Assembly (NCBI GenBank): GCA_022402465.1
Contig: JAKRSH010000014.1
Coordinates: 1-64,000, forward strand
DNA from: Leptospiraceae bacterium
Lineage (GTDB): Bacteria > Spirochaetota > Leptospiria > Leptospirales > Leptospiraceae
Direction of reading: 5' to 3'
Length of the DNA stretch: 64,000 bases
The notes beneath the pieces were generated by a model that was not told the DNA's origin, made no database searches, and saw nothing but the letters and a program-made list of their open reading frames with translations. Positions 1 through 8,438 of this stretch are shown here, in pieces. Position 1 is the first letter of the stretch. Each line of letters begins with the position of its first letter. Both the position numbers and the translations under genes were made by a program.

Positions 1-196
1 CGCATATAGAATTGATTTATTAAAAAAATGGTGCTGGGTGCTGGGCGAGACTCAATCTGGAAAAACCGTGTTTTCTGAAATTGATTTCATCGCATTTTCG
101 AAACATTTCAACCGGTCGATAAAAATTATGTCTCTTAACTGCGACTTTCATCCAATATAACAGACAAAACCTACAAGGAATTGATTTTTGTGAGAC

Positions 197-967
197 TCAC
201 CTACCATATTTAAACTCTTTTGCAGGTAAACTAATATAATCGGTAGGAGAATCTGGGTTGTCGCTACATAAATTTAAATTTTCTCTACCTACATGATAGG
301 AAAACTTTGCTTCATCATTATCTATCTGAAATAAAATTTCATTCGGATTTATAATTGTTCCAATTTGTAATCCTTTATTTCTGTTCTGTTCTGAAAAAAA
401 CTCACAATCGAAGTAGATCAAAAATTGTTCAGTTTCGGGAATATATTCATAGCAGTTTCTATTAAAACTTTTAGAAATTATAACTTTCAGTTTGTTTTCA
501 TTATAACATTTTCGAAACTGAAAATTAAAACTATTAGGATTATTTTTGTTCTGAAAGAAAAGTTTATAATCTATTAAGCCTGGGTCATATTTTTCATTAT
601 CAACATTTGATACAAAATATGAAATTAAATCTGATTCCGAGAAAAATTCTCTAGTTAAATAGACTTTATTAAAAAAATAATGAAGTGTTTGTAAACTATC
701 TTTGTTAACTTTATTTAAAAAGTCATCAATTTTAAGATAAGCAATATCTATAACAATATCATAAATAAATGGACTTATTTTGTCATAATTTTCAATTATC
801 ATTTCTTTTTTCATTACGTCATTGCGTAAATAGACATAAAAATTTTCCGAAGGGCTATCAAGTTTACTTAACCCATTAATTTTATCATAATTATCATCAC
901 TACAACCTAGCAATATGTTAATTAAGATTATTGTAGAAATAATAAATTTATTTTTATTGAATATCAT
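197..967 (-). CDS. hypothetical lipoprotein
   Basis: This 256-residue protein has a lysine/asparagine N-terminus, a hydrophobic stretch and a lipobox (LLGC, Cys22), so it should be exported and lipidated. I recognise no family in the body, which is rich in Asn, Phe, Tyr and Lys and has four further cysteines in its C-terminal half. The start is an ATG at 967; the region upstream shows only a weak GAG-type ribosome site. It reads toward the window edge and is followed on its 5' side by a gene remnant and the repeat at 1287. Its AT content is very high, as in the neighbouring accessory DNA, so it may be part of the variable region. Confidence 0.6.
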   Translation of the reverse strand: MIFNKNKFIISTIILINILLGCSDDNYDKINGLSKLDSPSENFYVYLRNDVMKKEMIIENYDKISPFIYDIVIDIAYLKIDDFLNKVNKDSLQTLHYFFNKVYLTREFFSESDLISYFVSNVDNEKYDPGLIDYKLFFQNKNNPNSFNFQFRKCYNENKLKVIISKSFNRNCYEYIPETEQFLIYFDCEFFSEQNRNKGLQIGTIINPNEILFQIDNDEAKFSYHVGRENLNLCSDNPDSPTDYISLPAKEFKYGR

Positions 968-1053
968 TCATAAGCTCTTGTCTTCGAACTATTTAATTGA
1001 AGAAAAATAATAGATCAATTAGTTTATTTTTTAATTCATTTCTTTTTTTATTA

Positions 1054-1286
1054 TTAATACTCTTCAGAAAATATTCCATTTTTTTTATTATTTAGCTTAG
1101 GAGAAACAAGCTCACATAAGAGGTCTATGTCCAACCTTGCCCTAATCCCGAATGAGTTGACACTATTTTCATATTCAAATCTATCAGGATTAACATAACC
1201 TAAATTAGATTAAAAAGATCCCTATTCGAAACGCAATATTGTCACCTACTAGAATGAGATCACTTGGTGATCTGAATGCAGTAAAA
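1054..1286 (-). pseudogene. 3' remnant of an unrecognised gene
   Basis: Reading leftward from 1286, about 26 codons are open (residues such as TAFRSPSDLILVGDN), then a stop. A second frame carries on with about 46 codons ending at a TAA at 1054-1056 (for example RFEYENSVNSFGIRARLD). The two pieces look like one coding tail broken by a frameshift. The 5' part of this gene would lie beyond 1287, exactly where the sulfatase-tail duplication begins, so the gene was probably cut by that insertion. Its function is unknown, and it is only weakly supported as coding. Confidence 0.35.
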
Positions 1287-1571
1287 TACAGAGCCTCACC
1301 TCCCCATCTACCGAATATAACCTTGCTTTTTTAGTATGCCGATGGCATCTGCACCTAACTCTGATTCTCTGCCAGGTGAGATAATTCCTTGACCAGATCT
1401 CCAGATTTGCACCCGAAATTGATTGGGCAGATTGGGAGAGCCATTCTTAGCATCGAATAAGACTTTACAATTATCCACATAGCAACTATTAGGATTAAGA
1501 TCCATGCCGCCAACACCCCATTCGGAAGTATTTGCAATTCTATCATCTACCCAAATTTGGAAGCTAGGAAA
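1287..1571 (-). pseudogene. duplicated 3' end of the sulfatase-like gene
   Basis: These 285 bases repeat 6076-6360 with only two mismatches seen (in the first 30 bases). They include the last 88 or so codons of the sulfatase-like gene and its stop at 1308-1310. There is no start and no catalytic part, so it is a dead fragment. The match ends sharply at 1571, where transposase-like coding sequence on the opposite strand begins, and at 1287, where an unrelated gene remnant begins. The near identity means the copying was recent or the copies still recombine. Confidence 0.9.
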
Positions 1572-2074
1572 AGATAAAAATACAAGAGGGCAAGGAGATC
1601 TATAGAATCACCCAGTATATTGCGTTTGGAATCTCTCATAATAGTCAGATCCAGAAGGTAGATTCTAATCAACAAACATTAACGTTAAGTTATAAAAGCA
1701 ATGTAGAAGCAAGAGCTAAAATAAAATATTACCAAAGTCTAAGGATGCCGATCTATGAATTTCTAGCTCGAATGTTATTTTTTCTTCCAAACCGTAAGGT
1801 GAAATCGATTCGTTACTATGGAATTTACGTCCGACCTGCACGAAAGGTCAAGCTGGACTTTGAAGTATAGAAATCAACTTGGGCAGCAGCCATTAAGTCT
1901 TCGTTTGACGTAAAGTATCCACTAGCATGTCCGGTTTATAAAAACGCTTTGAAAGCAAAGATTATCTATTCGTTTCATGCAAATAACAAGGAAAAGGAGC
2001 TAAAAACGAAATACAACCTTATTCAGGGTTACTTCTATCCTAAACGAGCTCGTGATCCACTACGCGAATCCTAG
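1572..2074 (+). mobile_element. IS91-type transposase, C-terminal fragment with internal stop
   Basis: One frame runs from about 1573 to a TAG at 2072-2074, interrupted by a single in-frame TAG at 1868-1870. It encodes a tail that resembles the C-terminus of IS91-family (Y2, HUH) transposases: a YRITQYIAFGIS segment, a YKSN beta segment, a block ending in FFLPNRKVKSIRYYGIY, then after the stop SWAAAI-like and PLACP segments. The catalytic HUH and two-tyrosine part is absent, so it is a remnant. It starts right at the end of the 285-bp sulfatase duplication. IS91-type elements move by rolling circle and can carry flanking DNA, which would explain that duplication; this link is inference. Confidence 0.65.
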
Positions 2075-2415
2075 GAAAAAATTGTTTTCGTATACCACTG
2101 CCCTACCATGGTAGAGTAAAAAAAGCCCTATCCAATGGCTCGATCTCTTTCTGTTTCATCCATAAGTATGTCACATTATTAGCGATATTTCGCGAAAAAT
2201 ATAGTTGTCTATCACCTAAACAGTGGAGATTTTGTACTTTAATACTTGGATTCTAATTTAGATTTGGTGGCATGGTCTTGGAAAACCAAGAGCAATTTCC
2301 TATATTTTAAATAACCTTTGAGGAGTATTTTGATATTTGCAGAAAAAAATGCTAACTATCGTCGACATAAGGTCATCACAAGAGCATTCTAACTTTGTAA
2401 ACTAATCACAAAAAA
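2075..2415. other. non-coding stretch downstream of the transposase remnant
   Basis: No gene was seen. It holds a 12-base palindrome CTACCATGGTAG at 2103-2114, and the left copy of the diverged repeat described at 2241-2302. The rest is AT-rich and leads into the first cassette gene. Confidence 0.5.
2241..2302 (+). repeat. diverged direct repeat, left copy
   Basis: These 62 bases align without gaps to 6001-6062, with 51 identical positions by hand count. The right copy lies only 13 bases from the sulfatase-tail repeat, while the left copy lies about 165 bases after the transposase fragment. The pair brackets the cassette-like genes from 2416 to 5955. It may be an end of the IS91-type element, but no known terminus was recognised. 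Confidence 0.7.
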
Positions 2416-2982
2416 ATGATAATGAAAAATAACTTTCAAAACTTAATTCTACTTGCATTAATGCTATGCTCATGCACAGCTCAATCTCAAAAACAAACAA
2501 ACACATTAAAAAGGATGAACAATCAAACTATTCAAAAATTTTACGTAATCGGAATTTCAACAAGAACAACCAATGAAAATGGACAATCTGCAAAGGATAT
2601 CGAAGCATTGTGGGGTAAGTTTTGGGGCGAAGAAATTCAAAAACAAATCCCGAATAAAATAAGTGATGAAATTTATGCAGTTTATACCAACTATGAAACG
2701 GACTTCACAGGATCTTACACCACCATTGTGGGATTACCAGTAAGTTCATTAAAAAATATTCCCAAAGGATTTGTTGGCATAACAATTGAAACAGCGGTTT
2801 ATCAAAAATATATATCTAAAGGTAAAATGCCCGAAGCTGTTTTCAATACTTGGTTGGAAATATGGGGAAATAAAGAACTAAACTTAAAACGAGCCTACAA
2901 AGCAGACTTTACTGTTCACGGACAAAAGTATTATGACGGAGATCAAGCGGAAGTTGAGACTTTCATATCAGTAAAAGAGTAA
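2416..2982 (+). CDS. Cass2/GyrI-like effector-binding domain lipoprotein
   Basis: The 188-residue protein has an N-terminal signal peptide with a relaxed lipobox (LCSC near residue 20), then an effector-binding domain of the GyrI/AraC type, closest in style to the integron-associated Cass2 family. The domain shows the phrases IGISTRTTNENGQ, LWGKFWGEE, YTNYETDFTGSYTTIVG and a GFVGI turn. Such domains bind cationic or aromatic small molecules. The gene at 3837 is a clear paralogue (matching LWGKFWGE, TDYESDYTGKYT and HGQKYFDGD blocks) but lacks the signal peptide. An exported version of this domain is unusual. The start is ATG at 2416, or 2422 two codons later. The ligand is unknown. Confidence 0.75.
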   Translation: MIMKNNFQNLILLALMLCSCTAQSQKQTNTLKRMNNQTIQKFYVIGISTRTTNENGQSAKDIEALWGKFWGEEIQKQIPNKISDEIYAVYTNYETDFTGSYTTIVGLPVSSLKNIPKGFVGITIETAVYQKYISKGKMPEAVFNTWLEIWGNKELNLKRAYKADFTVHGQKYYDGDQAEVETFISVKE

Positions 2983-2992
2983 TACTATTGAA

Positions 2993-3027
2993 AAGGTGCT
3001 ACGCCTAACAAATATTATATGCAATGA
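2993..3027 (+). other. possible attC remnant between cassettes
   Basis: The gap after the first cassette gene contains GCCTAAC (3003-3009), which fits the RYYYAAC core of attC sites, and shortly after ATTATATGC (3013-3021), which resembles a GTTATATGC-type opposite core with its first base changed. The pair is much closer together than in a normal attC, so at most this is a collapsed site. Confidence 0.25.
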
Positions 3028-3046
3028 CACAAAAAATTAAAATATT

Positions 3047-3793
3047 ATGAGTATTAACGCTTCAACTTTTAACAATAACTCCAGTCATTACGCAACATAC
3101 AGACCTAAATATCCTCGAGAATTATATGAAAATATTAGTTCACTAAGTAAAAATCATAATTTAGTTTGGGACTGCGCTTGTGGAAATGGTCAAGTAGCAA
3201 TTGATATTTCAGAATATTTTGAAAAAGTCGAAGCTTCGGACATAGCAGAGAATCAAATTGCTAATGCATTCAAAAAAAATAATATTAATTATTCAATTCA
3301 AAACTCTGAAGCTACATCATTCCCGAATGATTATTTCGATGCGATATGTATTGGTCAGGCCCTACATTGGTTTAACCTAAATAAATTTTTTAAAGAAGCA
3401 AAACGAGTTTTAAAGAAAGACGGAATTTTTATCTGCTGGGGATATAGCTTTTTCAAAATAAACGATGAAATAGACAATTTATTAAATCATTTCTTATTAA
3501 ATAAAATAGATACTTTCTGGTCTGAGAATAATCGTTCATTACATAATCAGTATAATAATATAAAATTTCCTTTCAAAAGTATTCATTTTCCTCGTATAAA
3601 TATGATAGAAAATTGGTCAATTAATCGATTGATTGAATATCTAAATACTTGGTCATCTGTTAAACTTTACAATGAAAAATTTAACACTTCCATTGTAAAT
3701 GATCTTGAAAATGAGTTAAAGAAAATTTGGAAAGATAATGAAACTAAAAAAATTAATATGGAGTTATTTATTAAAGCATATATAAATAAATAA
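3047..3793 (+). CDS. class I SAM-dependent methyltransferase
   Basis: This 248-residue protein has the Rossmann methyltransferase signature: motif I as DCACGNGQVA (about residues 44-53), an acidic end of strand 2 (EASD), motif post-I and the phrase IGQALHWFN typical of the Methyltransf_11 group related to trans-aconitate methyltransferases. The substrate is not predictable. It is strongly AT-rich with many Asn and Lys codons, more so than the core genes in this window. It lies between the two Cass2-like paralogues in the cassette-like island, in the same orientation, with only 64 bases to the gene before it. It was probably acquired with the island. Confidence 0.8.
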   Translation: MSINASTFNNNSSHYATYRPKYPRELYENISSLSKNHNLVWDCACGNGQVAIDISEYFEKVEASDIAENQIANAFKKNNINYSIQNSEATSFPNDYFDAICIGQALHWFNLNKFFKEAKRVLKKDGIFICWGYSFFKINDEIDNLLNHFLLNKIDTFWSENNRSLHNQYNNIKFPFKSIHFPRINMIENWSINRLIEYLNTWSSVKLYNEKFNTSIVNDLENELKKIWKDNETKKINMELFIKAYINK

Positions 3794-3836
3794 ATAGTGA
3801 TAATTGCCACTGTATAAAGCAAGCTAAGGAAAAAAT

Positions 3837-4274
3837 ATGGACAATTTTAAAATTATAGGAATTTCAACTGTAACGACAAATGAATCAATGGTTGACATCG
3901 AAAATCTTTGGGGAAAGTTTTGGGGAGAAAACATCGCTGACAAAATACCCAACAAAGTAAGTAACGAATTTTACGCAGTTTATACAGACTACGAAAGTGA
4001 TTATACAGGAAAATACACGTTAATCATAGGCTTTCCTGTTACAACATTGGACTATATTCCTGATGGTTTTGTGGGACGAGAAATACACATTGGAAAGGCG
4101 GAAAAATTCATTTCAAAAGGAAAAATGCCAGAAGCGATAATTAAAACTTGGACAGAAATTTGGCAGAATACTCATCTAAATAGAGCTTACCGTGCAGATG
4201 TAACAGTACACGGACAAAAGTATTTTGACGGAGACAACGCAGAAATTGAAACCTATATTTCTATTATTGATTAA
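3837..4274 (+). CDS. Cass2/GyrI-like effector-binding protein (cytoplasmic)
   Basis: The 145-residue protein is a stand-alone effector-binding domain of the GyrI/Cass2 type, with no DNA-binding region and no signal peptide. It aligns throughout with the mature part of the protein encoded at 2416, sharing LWGKFWGE, YTDYESDYTGKYT, GKMPEAI, TWTEIWQN and HGQKYFDGD-like blocks. The Cass2 family was first described from integron cassettes and binds cationic drugs, which fits the cassette-like context. Only five bases separate its stop from the YcaQ-like gene at 4280, so the two are probably co-transcribed. An AGCTAAGGAAAAAAT leader gives a good ribosome site for the ATG at 3837. Confidence 0.8.
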   Translation: MDNFKIIGISTVTTNESMVDIENLWGKFWGENIADKIPNKVSNEFYAVYTDYESDYTGKYTLIIGFPVTTLDYIPDGFVGREIHIGKAEKFISKGKMPEAIIKTWTEIWQNTHLNRAYRADVTVHGQKYFDGDNAEIETYISIID

Positions 4275-4279
4275 AATTT

Positions 4280-5473
4280 ATGGCGGAAGCATTGACTTTA
4301 CCGCAACTACGTTTTTTAACATTAGAAAGTCAAGGATTAACAAAACCATATCCTTTTGGAAAAGGTAAAGATGCAGTTCTTAGAGCATTTGAACATCTCG
4401 GATATTTGCAAATTGACACTTTGTCAATTGTTGCAAGAGCCCATCATCATACACTTTGGACAAGAATTCACGATTATAAAACGGAATATTTAGATGAATT
4501 AGTTGAAGAAGGAAAAGTATTTGAATATTGGTTTCACGCTTCCTCTTATCTTCCTATGAAAGATTTTCGTTTTGCATTACCTCAAATGTTAGAGGTAAAA
4601 CAAAGCAAAAAACATTATTTAAATGCCGACCCCAAAGTGATGAAATATGTAATGGACACAATTCGTAGAGAGGGTCCAAAAAAGGCAAGAGATTTTGAAA
4701 ATGAAACCAAGAAAGCAGGAAGTTGGTGGAGTTGGAAACCTACAAAAATAGCCCTTGAAAGACTTTTTTTGCAAGGCGAATTAATGATTTCAAGTAGAAA
4801 CGGAATGGAAAAAACGTACGACCTTACTGAAAATGTTTTACCAAAATCAATTAACACAACCTTACCCACTGACCTCGAATTTGCAGAATATTTAGTAAAA
4901 ACGTATCTGAATGCGTACGGATTTACAACTGTAAAGCAAATTACACATCTTAAAAAAGGAGAATTAATACGAAAAAATGTTAATAAAGTATTGAAATCAA
5001 TGGTTCAAGAAGGAAAAATACAACAATTAAATATTGAAAGTATGCCTTTTATTTTTGTGAATAAAAATTTGCTTGAAAAACCCATAAACAAAATTAACCC
5101 CAACATTCATATTTTATCACCATTTGACAATTCAATTATTCATCGAGACCGAGTACTGCAATTTTTTGACTTTGATTATAAAATTGAATGTTACACACCA
5201 AAAGAAAAAAGACAATACGGCTATTTTTGTTTGCCTATCTTATTTGGAGACACCTTTATCGGACGAGTTGATTGCAAAGCTCACCGAAAAGAAATGGAAT
5301 TTGAAATCATACATTTACACATTGAAAAAACACACATTGACATTGATTTATGGAAACAACCATTTGTAGATATTATAAAATCATTTGTAACTTTTAATGG
5401 TTGTAAACATATCAAACTGACAAAAGTTAGTCCATCAAAACTGACAGATAAATTGAGACAATTATTAACCTAA
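4280..5473 (+). CDS. YcaQ/AlkZ-family DNA glycosylase (winged helix)
   Basis: The 397-residue protein belongs to the HTH_42 family of AlkZ and YcaQ glycosylases, built from tandem winged helices. It carries the family phrase LQIDTLSIVARAHHHTLWTR near residues 43-62. The QID triplet (44-46) matches the Q-x-D catalytic motif of YcaQ-type enzymes rather than the Q-x-Q of AlkZ. E. coli YcaQ unhooks DNA interstrand crosslinks made by nitrogen mustards, and AlkZ does so for azinomycin. Full length and an intact motif suggest it is active. It closely follows the Cass2-like gene and is followed by the attC-like sequence, so the pair probably forms one mobile cassette for protection from DNA-damaging compounds; that role is inference. 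Confidence 0.85.
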   Translation: MAEALTLPQLRFLTLESQGLTKPYPFGKGKDAVLRAFEHLGYLQIDTLSIVARAHHHTLWTRIHDYKTEYLDELVEEGKVFEYWFHASSYLPMKDFRFALPQMLEVKQSKKHYLNADPKVMKYVMDTIRREGPKKARDFENETKKAGSWWSWKPTKIALERLFLQGELMISSRNGMEKTYDLTENVLPKSINTTLPTDLEFAEYLVKTYLNAYGFTTVKQITHLKKGELIRKNVNKVLKSMVQEGKIQQLNIESMPFIFVNKNLLEKPINKINPNIHILSPFDNSIIHRDRVLQFFDFDYKIECYTPKEKRQYGYFCLPILFGDTFIGRVDCKAHRKEMEFEIIHLHIEKTHIDIDLWKQPFVDIIKSFVTFNGCKHIKLTKVSPSKLTDKLRQLLT

Positions 5474-5479
5474 AACAAA

Positions 5480-5635
5480 AAGCCGAACGCACAACACCAG
5501 TTTGGCAAAATGGCTGGTTCAATGCTAAATTCAACGGCAGTTCTTCGATTGAACTTTTGTGCAAAACTGAACATCTGTAATTCTATTTCCGCCACTTCGC
5601 CAAGCTGCTAAACGTTATACGCAATCATTTACATT
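5480..5635 (+). repeat. attC-like structured sequence after the YcaQ-like gene
   Basis: This roughly 155-base stretch begins with AAAAGCCGAACGCACAAC and ends with GCTGCTAAACGTTATACGC, where GTTATAC resembles the GTTRRRY-type cleavage core of integron attC sites. Inside are local inverted repeats: ACCAG with CTGGT, and GTTCAA with TTGAAC. It sits just after a cassette-type gene and before another ORF, as attC sites do. The outer arms are not perfectly complementary by eye, and no integrase is present, so the call is tentative. Confidence 0.45.
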
Positions 5636-5637
5636 TA

Positions 5638-5955
5638 TGACAGAATTAAATAAGCACTTTAAAGAACTCACCGATTAATTTAATAAAGCCTGCAACGAAG
5701 TTATTAAACAAATAGATCCAAGCTTTTTCAAACATTCGCACTTCGCTAAAAAGGGTCAAAACTTAGATAGATATCTAAATTGGAAGAAAATCAAAGGAAG
5801 AACATTAAGACTTATAAATAGGCAAATTCTGACTTCTCTGATCCTTTGGAGAATGAAAGACTTACCTTTTTTTGAAAGAATCTACAATATACTTGAGAAC
5901 GAAGAAAATATATACTTAAAAACTAACTACTTTCAAACAGATTTAAAAATATAGT
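5638..5955 (+). pseudogene. small cassette ORF with internal stop
   Basis: An ATG at 5638, two bases after the attC-like sequence, opens a frame of 105 codons ending at a TAG at 5953-5955. It is interrupted by one TAA at codon 14. The downstream part is open for 91 codons (for example IDPSFFKHSHFAKKG and LDRYLNWKKIKGR), with a composition like a real protein. No family was recognised. It looks like a cassette gene inactivated by one nonsense mutation, unless translation begins after the stop. Confidence 0.5.
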
Positions 5956-6000
5956 TTTCATTAACCTAGCCAGCTTCCTATAACGGGGATTGTCTCTCTG

Positions 6001-6062
6001 AATACTCGGAATCCAATCTAGATTTGGGGGCTTGGTCATTAAAAACCATGAGAAATTTCCTA
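6001..6062 (+). repeat. diverged direct repeat, right copy
   Basis: This is the partner of 2241-2302, with 51 of 62 positions identical. It lies directly beside the right copy of the 285-bp repeat. Together they mark the right edge of the cassette-like island. Confidence 0.7.
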
Positions 6063-6075
6063 AGTTGTTAACCAT

Positions 6076-6360
6076 TACAGAGCCTCACCTCCCCCTCTAC
6101 TGAATATAACCTTGCTTTTTTAGTATGCCGATGGCATCTGCACCTAACTCTGATTCTCTGCCAGGTGAGATAATTCCTTGACCAGATCTCCAGATTTGCA
6201 CCCGAAATTGATTGGGCAGATTGGGAGAGCCATTCTTAGCATCGAATAAGACTTTACAATTATCCACATAGCAACTATTAGGATTAAGATCCATGCCGCC
6301 AACACCCCATTCGGAAGTATTTGCAATTCTATCATCTACCCAAATTTGGAAGCTAGGAAA
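6076..6360 (-). repeat. source copy of the 285-bp direct repeat
   Basis: The last 264 bases of the sulfatase-like gene plus 21 bases beyond its stop are the parent copy of the fragment at 1287-1571. The two copies are in the same orientation and 4.8 kb apart, so homologous recombination between them would delete the cassette-like island. Confidence 0.9.
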
Positions 6361-8430
6361 TGAAACATCAGGGTAGATTTGAAAATGAAATTCCTTGGTT
6401 TCTCCTGGTTGAATCAAAAGAGAGAATTCGTTCTTGGACACCAAGGTTTCCGATTTCATTGAGTATACAGATCTTACTTCACCAGAAGAAATTCGAATCT
6501 GAATTTGAACCTTCTTGGTCGTAACTTGTCCAGTATTAATACTGCTATTATTGGAAAATTCTTGCAGAGGACTTTTTGGATTTGAGATTCGAATCGTATA
6601 ATAGGCATTTGGTCTAGAATAGCTTTCTAATTTATCCTTAAGTTCTTTGTAGATTGGATTAGGTAATAAAGATGTATGGTCAATCTTAATGGGATTTTCT
6701 TCGAATAAGTCATTTTTCAAATGAAAGAGATAATCTTTTTCTAAGCCCACGTAGCCTTTCCAGAAGCCAAGCCTATGAAAAAGAAAGGATTTGCGCATTA
6801 ACTTCCAATCATTAATTTGCACAGCTTGGGTTGCTCGTGTTTCGCCATAGTATTCGCGTGAAGTATTTTCCTGCTTATCTAAAATTCTATTTAAGGAAAT
6901 CCCATCTATACTAGATTCTTTGCTTTCATCACCTATACCACTCATCATTCCAATTTCATCAATAATAGTTGGATAGATATCTATGGAACGAGTTAGTGAG
7001 CCTAGACTTGATCCTCCTAGTAAATGATTCTTTGATTGGACAGGATATTTTATAAGCAGGGGAACATGAATATCTTCTTGGTAGAGACTCTGTCCATGAC
7101 CGAACAAAGTGTTCGTTCCAGTGAATAGAGAAATTGCATGCTTCTCATTCATCACCTCACCATGATCCGAGGTAACTAAAATCATGGACTCATCCCAAAG
7201 ACCCAGACGCTTCATTTCTTGAAAAATTTCACCTAACTGCTCATCTACAAAAGCAACCTCGCCTAAATAATCTAAAACCCTAGAATCTTTACCTTCCAAT
7301 TCTTTAGAATTTAGTTCATAGATTCTTTTTGTATACTTAGCATCTGGTGTATAGGGTTTGTGAGGATCATTGAAATTCAAGAAGAGAAATTGCCTTGAGG
7401 GGGAGCCTTGGATTTTTTGAAAGTATTGCAATGCTCTCTCTTTAATCAACAAAGTATCATTAGGTGATCTAGAATACTCTGCAACTGATAAGAATCCATA
7501 GTCTACTCCTATTCCAAAACGATCTGTAACAAAAGGATTATTACCTATCATAGTAGAATGGTATCCGAAATTACTTAAGGCTATTGGAAGAGGTTGGTTT
7601 TTACTTTCATAAAACGCTCTAGCCTCTTCGATAGGTAGAGGATAATCCCAGAAGTTTAGAGGCGATTTAGATGCATAATTTCCAGTGAAAAATATTGTAG
7701 TAGAAGGTCTTGTCCAAGCAGCATTCACCAAATGATTTTGAAACGAGACAGACTGCTTTTGAAATCTATCTAAATTAGGAGTCACACCTTCCTTGCCCAG
7801 AGCATCGTATCGTAGAGAATCAATCACTATAAAGATAATATTCTTAACCTTAGTTTCTGTGGATGCAGTTGCCTTAGGAAGTATTTGAATAAAAGGAACA
7901 GCAATTTCAGAGTCTGTAGGATTGTAAATTCGTAGACTTACCTGAGAACTAAGATTTTCACCACAATTTAAAAGTGCTATTTGATTCTTCCAAGCCAGAG
8001 GATGAGCATTGCAAGAAATTTCCAATTCATCTGGAATTTTATCCTCTGCGACAAGCCTATGATAAGAAGAGGATGGAATTGTATAAACAAGACTCTGCCT
8101 TCCAGCTAAGAGCATAGACTTAGTAAAATTTTCCACTCCCTTCTTCCTTTCCCATTGCACATAAATAGGAAGCTCTGTTTGATTCCAAGGATCTTTAGTT
8201 CGAACAAAATTAGTGAAATCAACATTGATTTCGTTAGGTGAAATTTCCCAAGCAAGTGAAGGATGAGGGTAGAACAAATTCAGTACAGGAAGCGGATCAT
8301 GTTCAGTGGAAGCTTGAGGGAAGAAGTTCTGGATTTTGCAATCAGAAAATAGGAATACAATGCTACAGAATGTACTGAGAGTTAAGATCCCAAATGTTAT
8401 TTGTCTAGTAATTGCAGAGAATATACGAAT
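6097..8430 (-). CDS. sulfatase-like (alkaline phosphatase superfamily) lipoprotein
   Basis: The protein belongs to the alkaline phosphatase/sulfatase superfamily that includes sulfatases and phosphoglycerol or phosphoethanolamine transferases. It shows IFIVIDSLRYD (metal Asp), TPNLDRF, a TRPSTT nucleophile region with Thr or Ser instead of the Cys of true sulfatases, and VTSDHGE. The first usual start is a TTG at 8277 (726 residues), but the frame stays open upstream. It encodes a convincing lipoprotein signal (hydrophobic, ending FLFSDC) if read from an ATT at 8430, with AGG eight bases before it; that gives 777 residues with Cys31 as the lipid site. No ATG, GTG or TTG exists in that stretch, so the start is unusual or mutated. 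Its last 264 bases are duplicated at 1308-1571. Confidence 0.8.
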   Translation of the reverse strand: MRIFSAITRQITFGILTLSTFCSIVFLFSDCKIQNFFPQASTEHDPLPVLNLFYPHPSLAWEISPNEINVDFTNFVRTKDPWNQTELPIYVQWERKKGVENFTKSMLLAGRQSLVYTIPSSSYHRLVAEDKIPDELEISCNAHPLAWKNQIALLNCGENLSSQVSLRIYNPTDSEIAVPFIQILPKATASTETKVKNIIFIVIDSLRYDALGKEGVTPNLDRFQKQSVSFQNHLVNAAWTRPSTTIFFTGNYASKSPLNFWDYPLPIEEARAFYESKNQPLPIALSNFGYHSTMIGNNPFVTDRFGIGVDYGFLSVAEYSRSPNDTLLIKERALQYFQKIQGSPSRQFLFLNFNDPHKPYTPDAKYTKRIYELNSKELEGKDSRVLDYLGEVAFVDEQLGEIFQEMKRLGLWDESMILVTSDHGEVMNEKHAISLFTGTNTLFGHGQSLYQEDIHVPLLIKYPVQSKNHLLGGSSLGSLTRSIDIYPTIIDEIGMMSGIGDESKESSIDGISLNRILDKQENTSREYYGETRATQAVQINDWKLMRKSFLFHRLGFWKGYVGLEKDYLFHLKNDLFEENPIKIDHTSLLPNPIYKELKDKLESYSRPNAYYTIRISNPKSPLQEFSNNSSINTGQVTTKKVQIQIRISSGEVRSVYSMKSETLVSKNEFSLLIQPGETKEFHFQIYPDVSFPSFQIWVDDRIANTSEWGVGGMDLNPNSCYVDNCKVLFDAKNGSPNLPNQFRVQIWRSGQGIISPGRESELGADAIGILKKQGYIQ

Positions 8431-8438
8431 TTTTAAAC

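Noticed and set aside
1355-1546. 63-residue frame repeated exactly at 6144-6335
   Set aside because: It is a shadow frame inside the duplicated sulfatase tail; both copies arise from the repeat, not from selection.
5480-5635. Rho-independent terminator of the YcaQ-like gene
   Set aside because: Its hairpins are not followed by T runs, and the total length and the GTTATAC end fit an attC-like site better.
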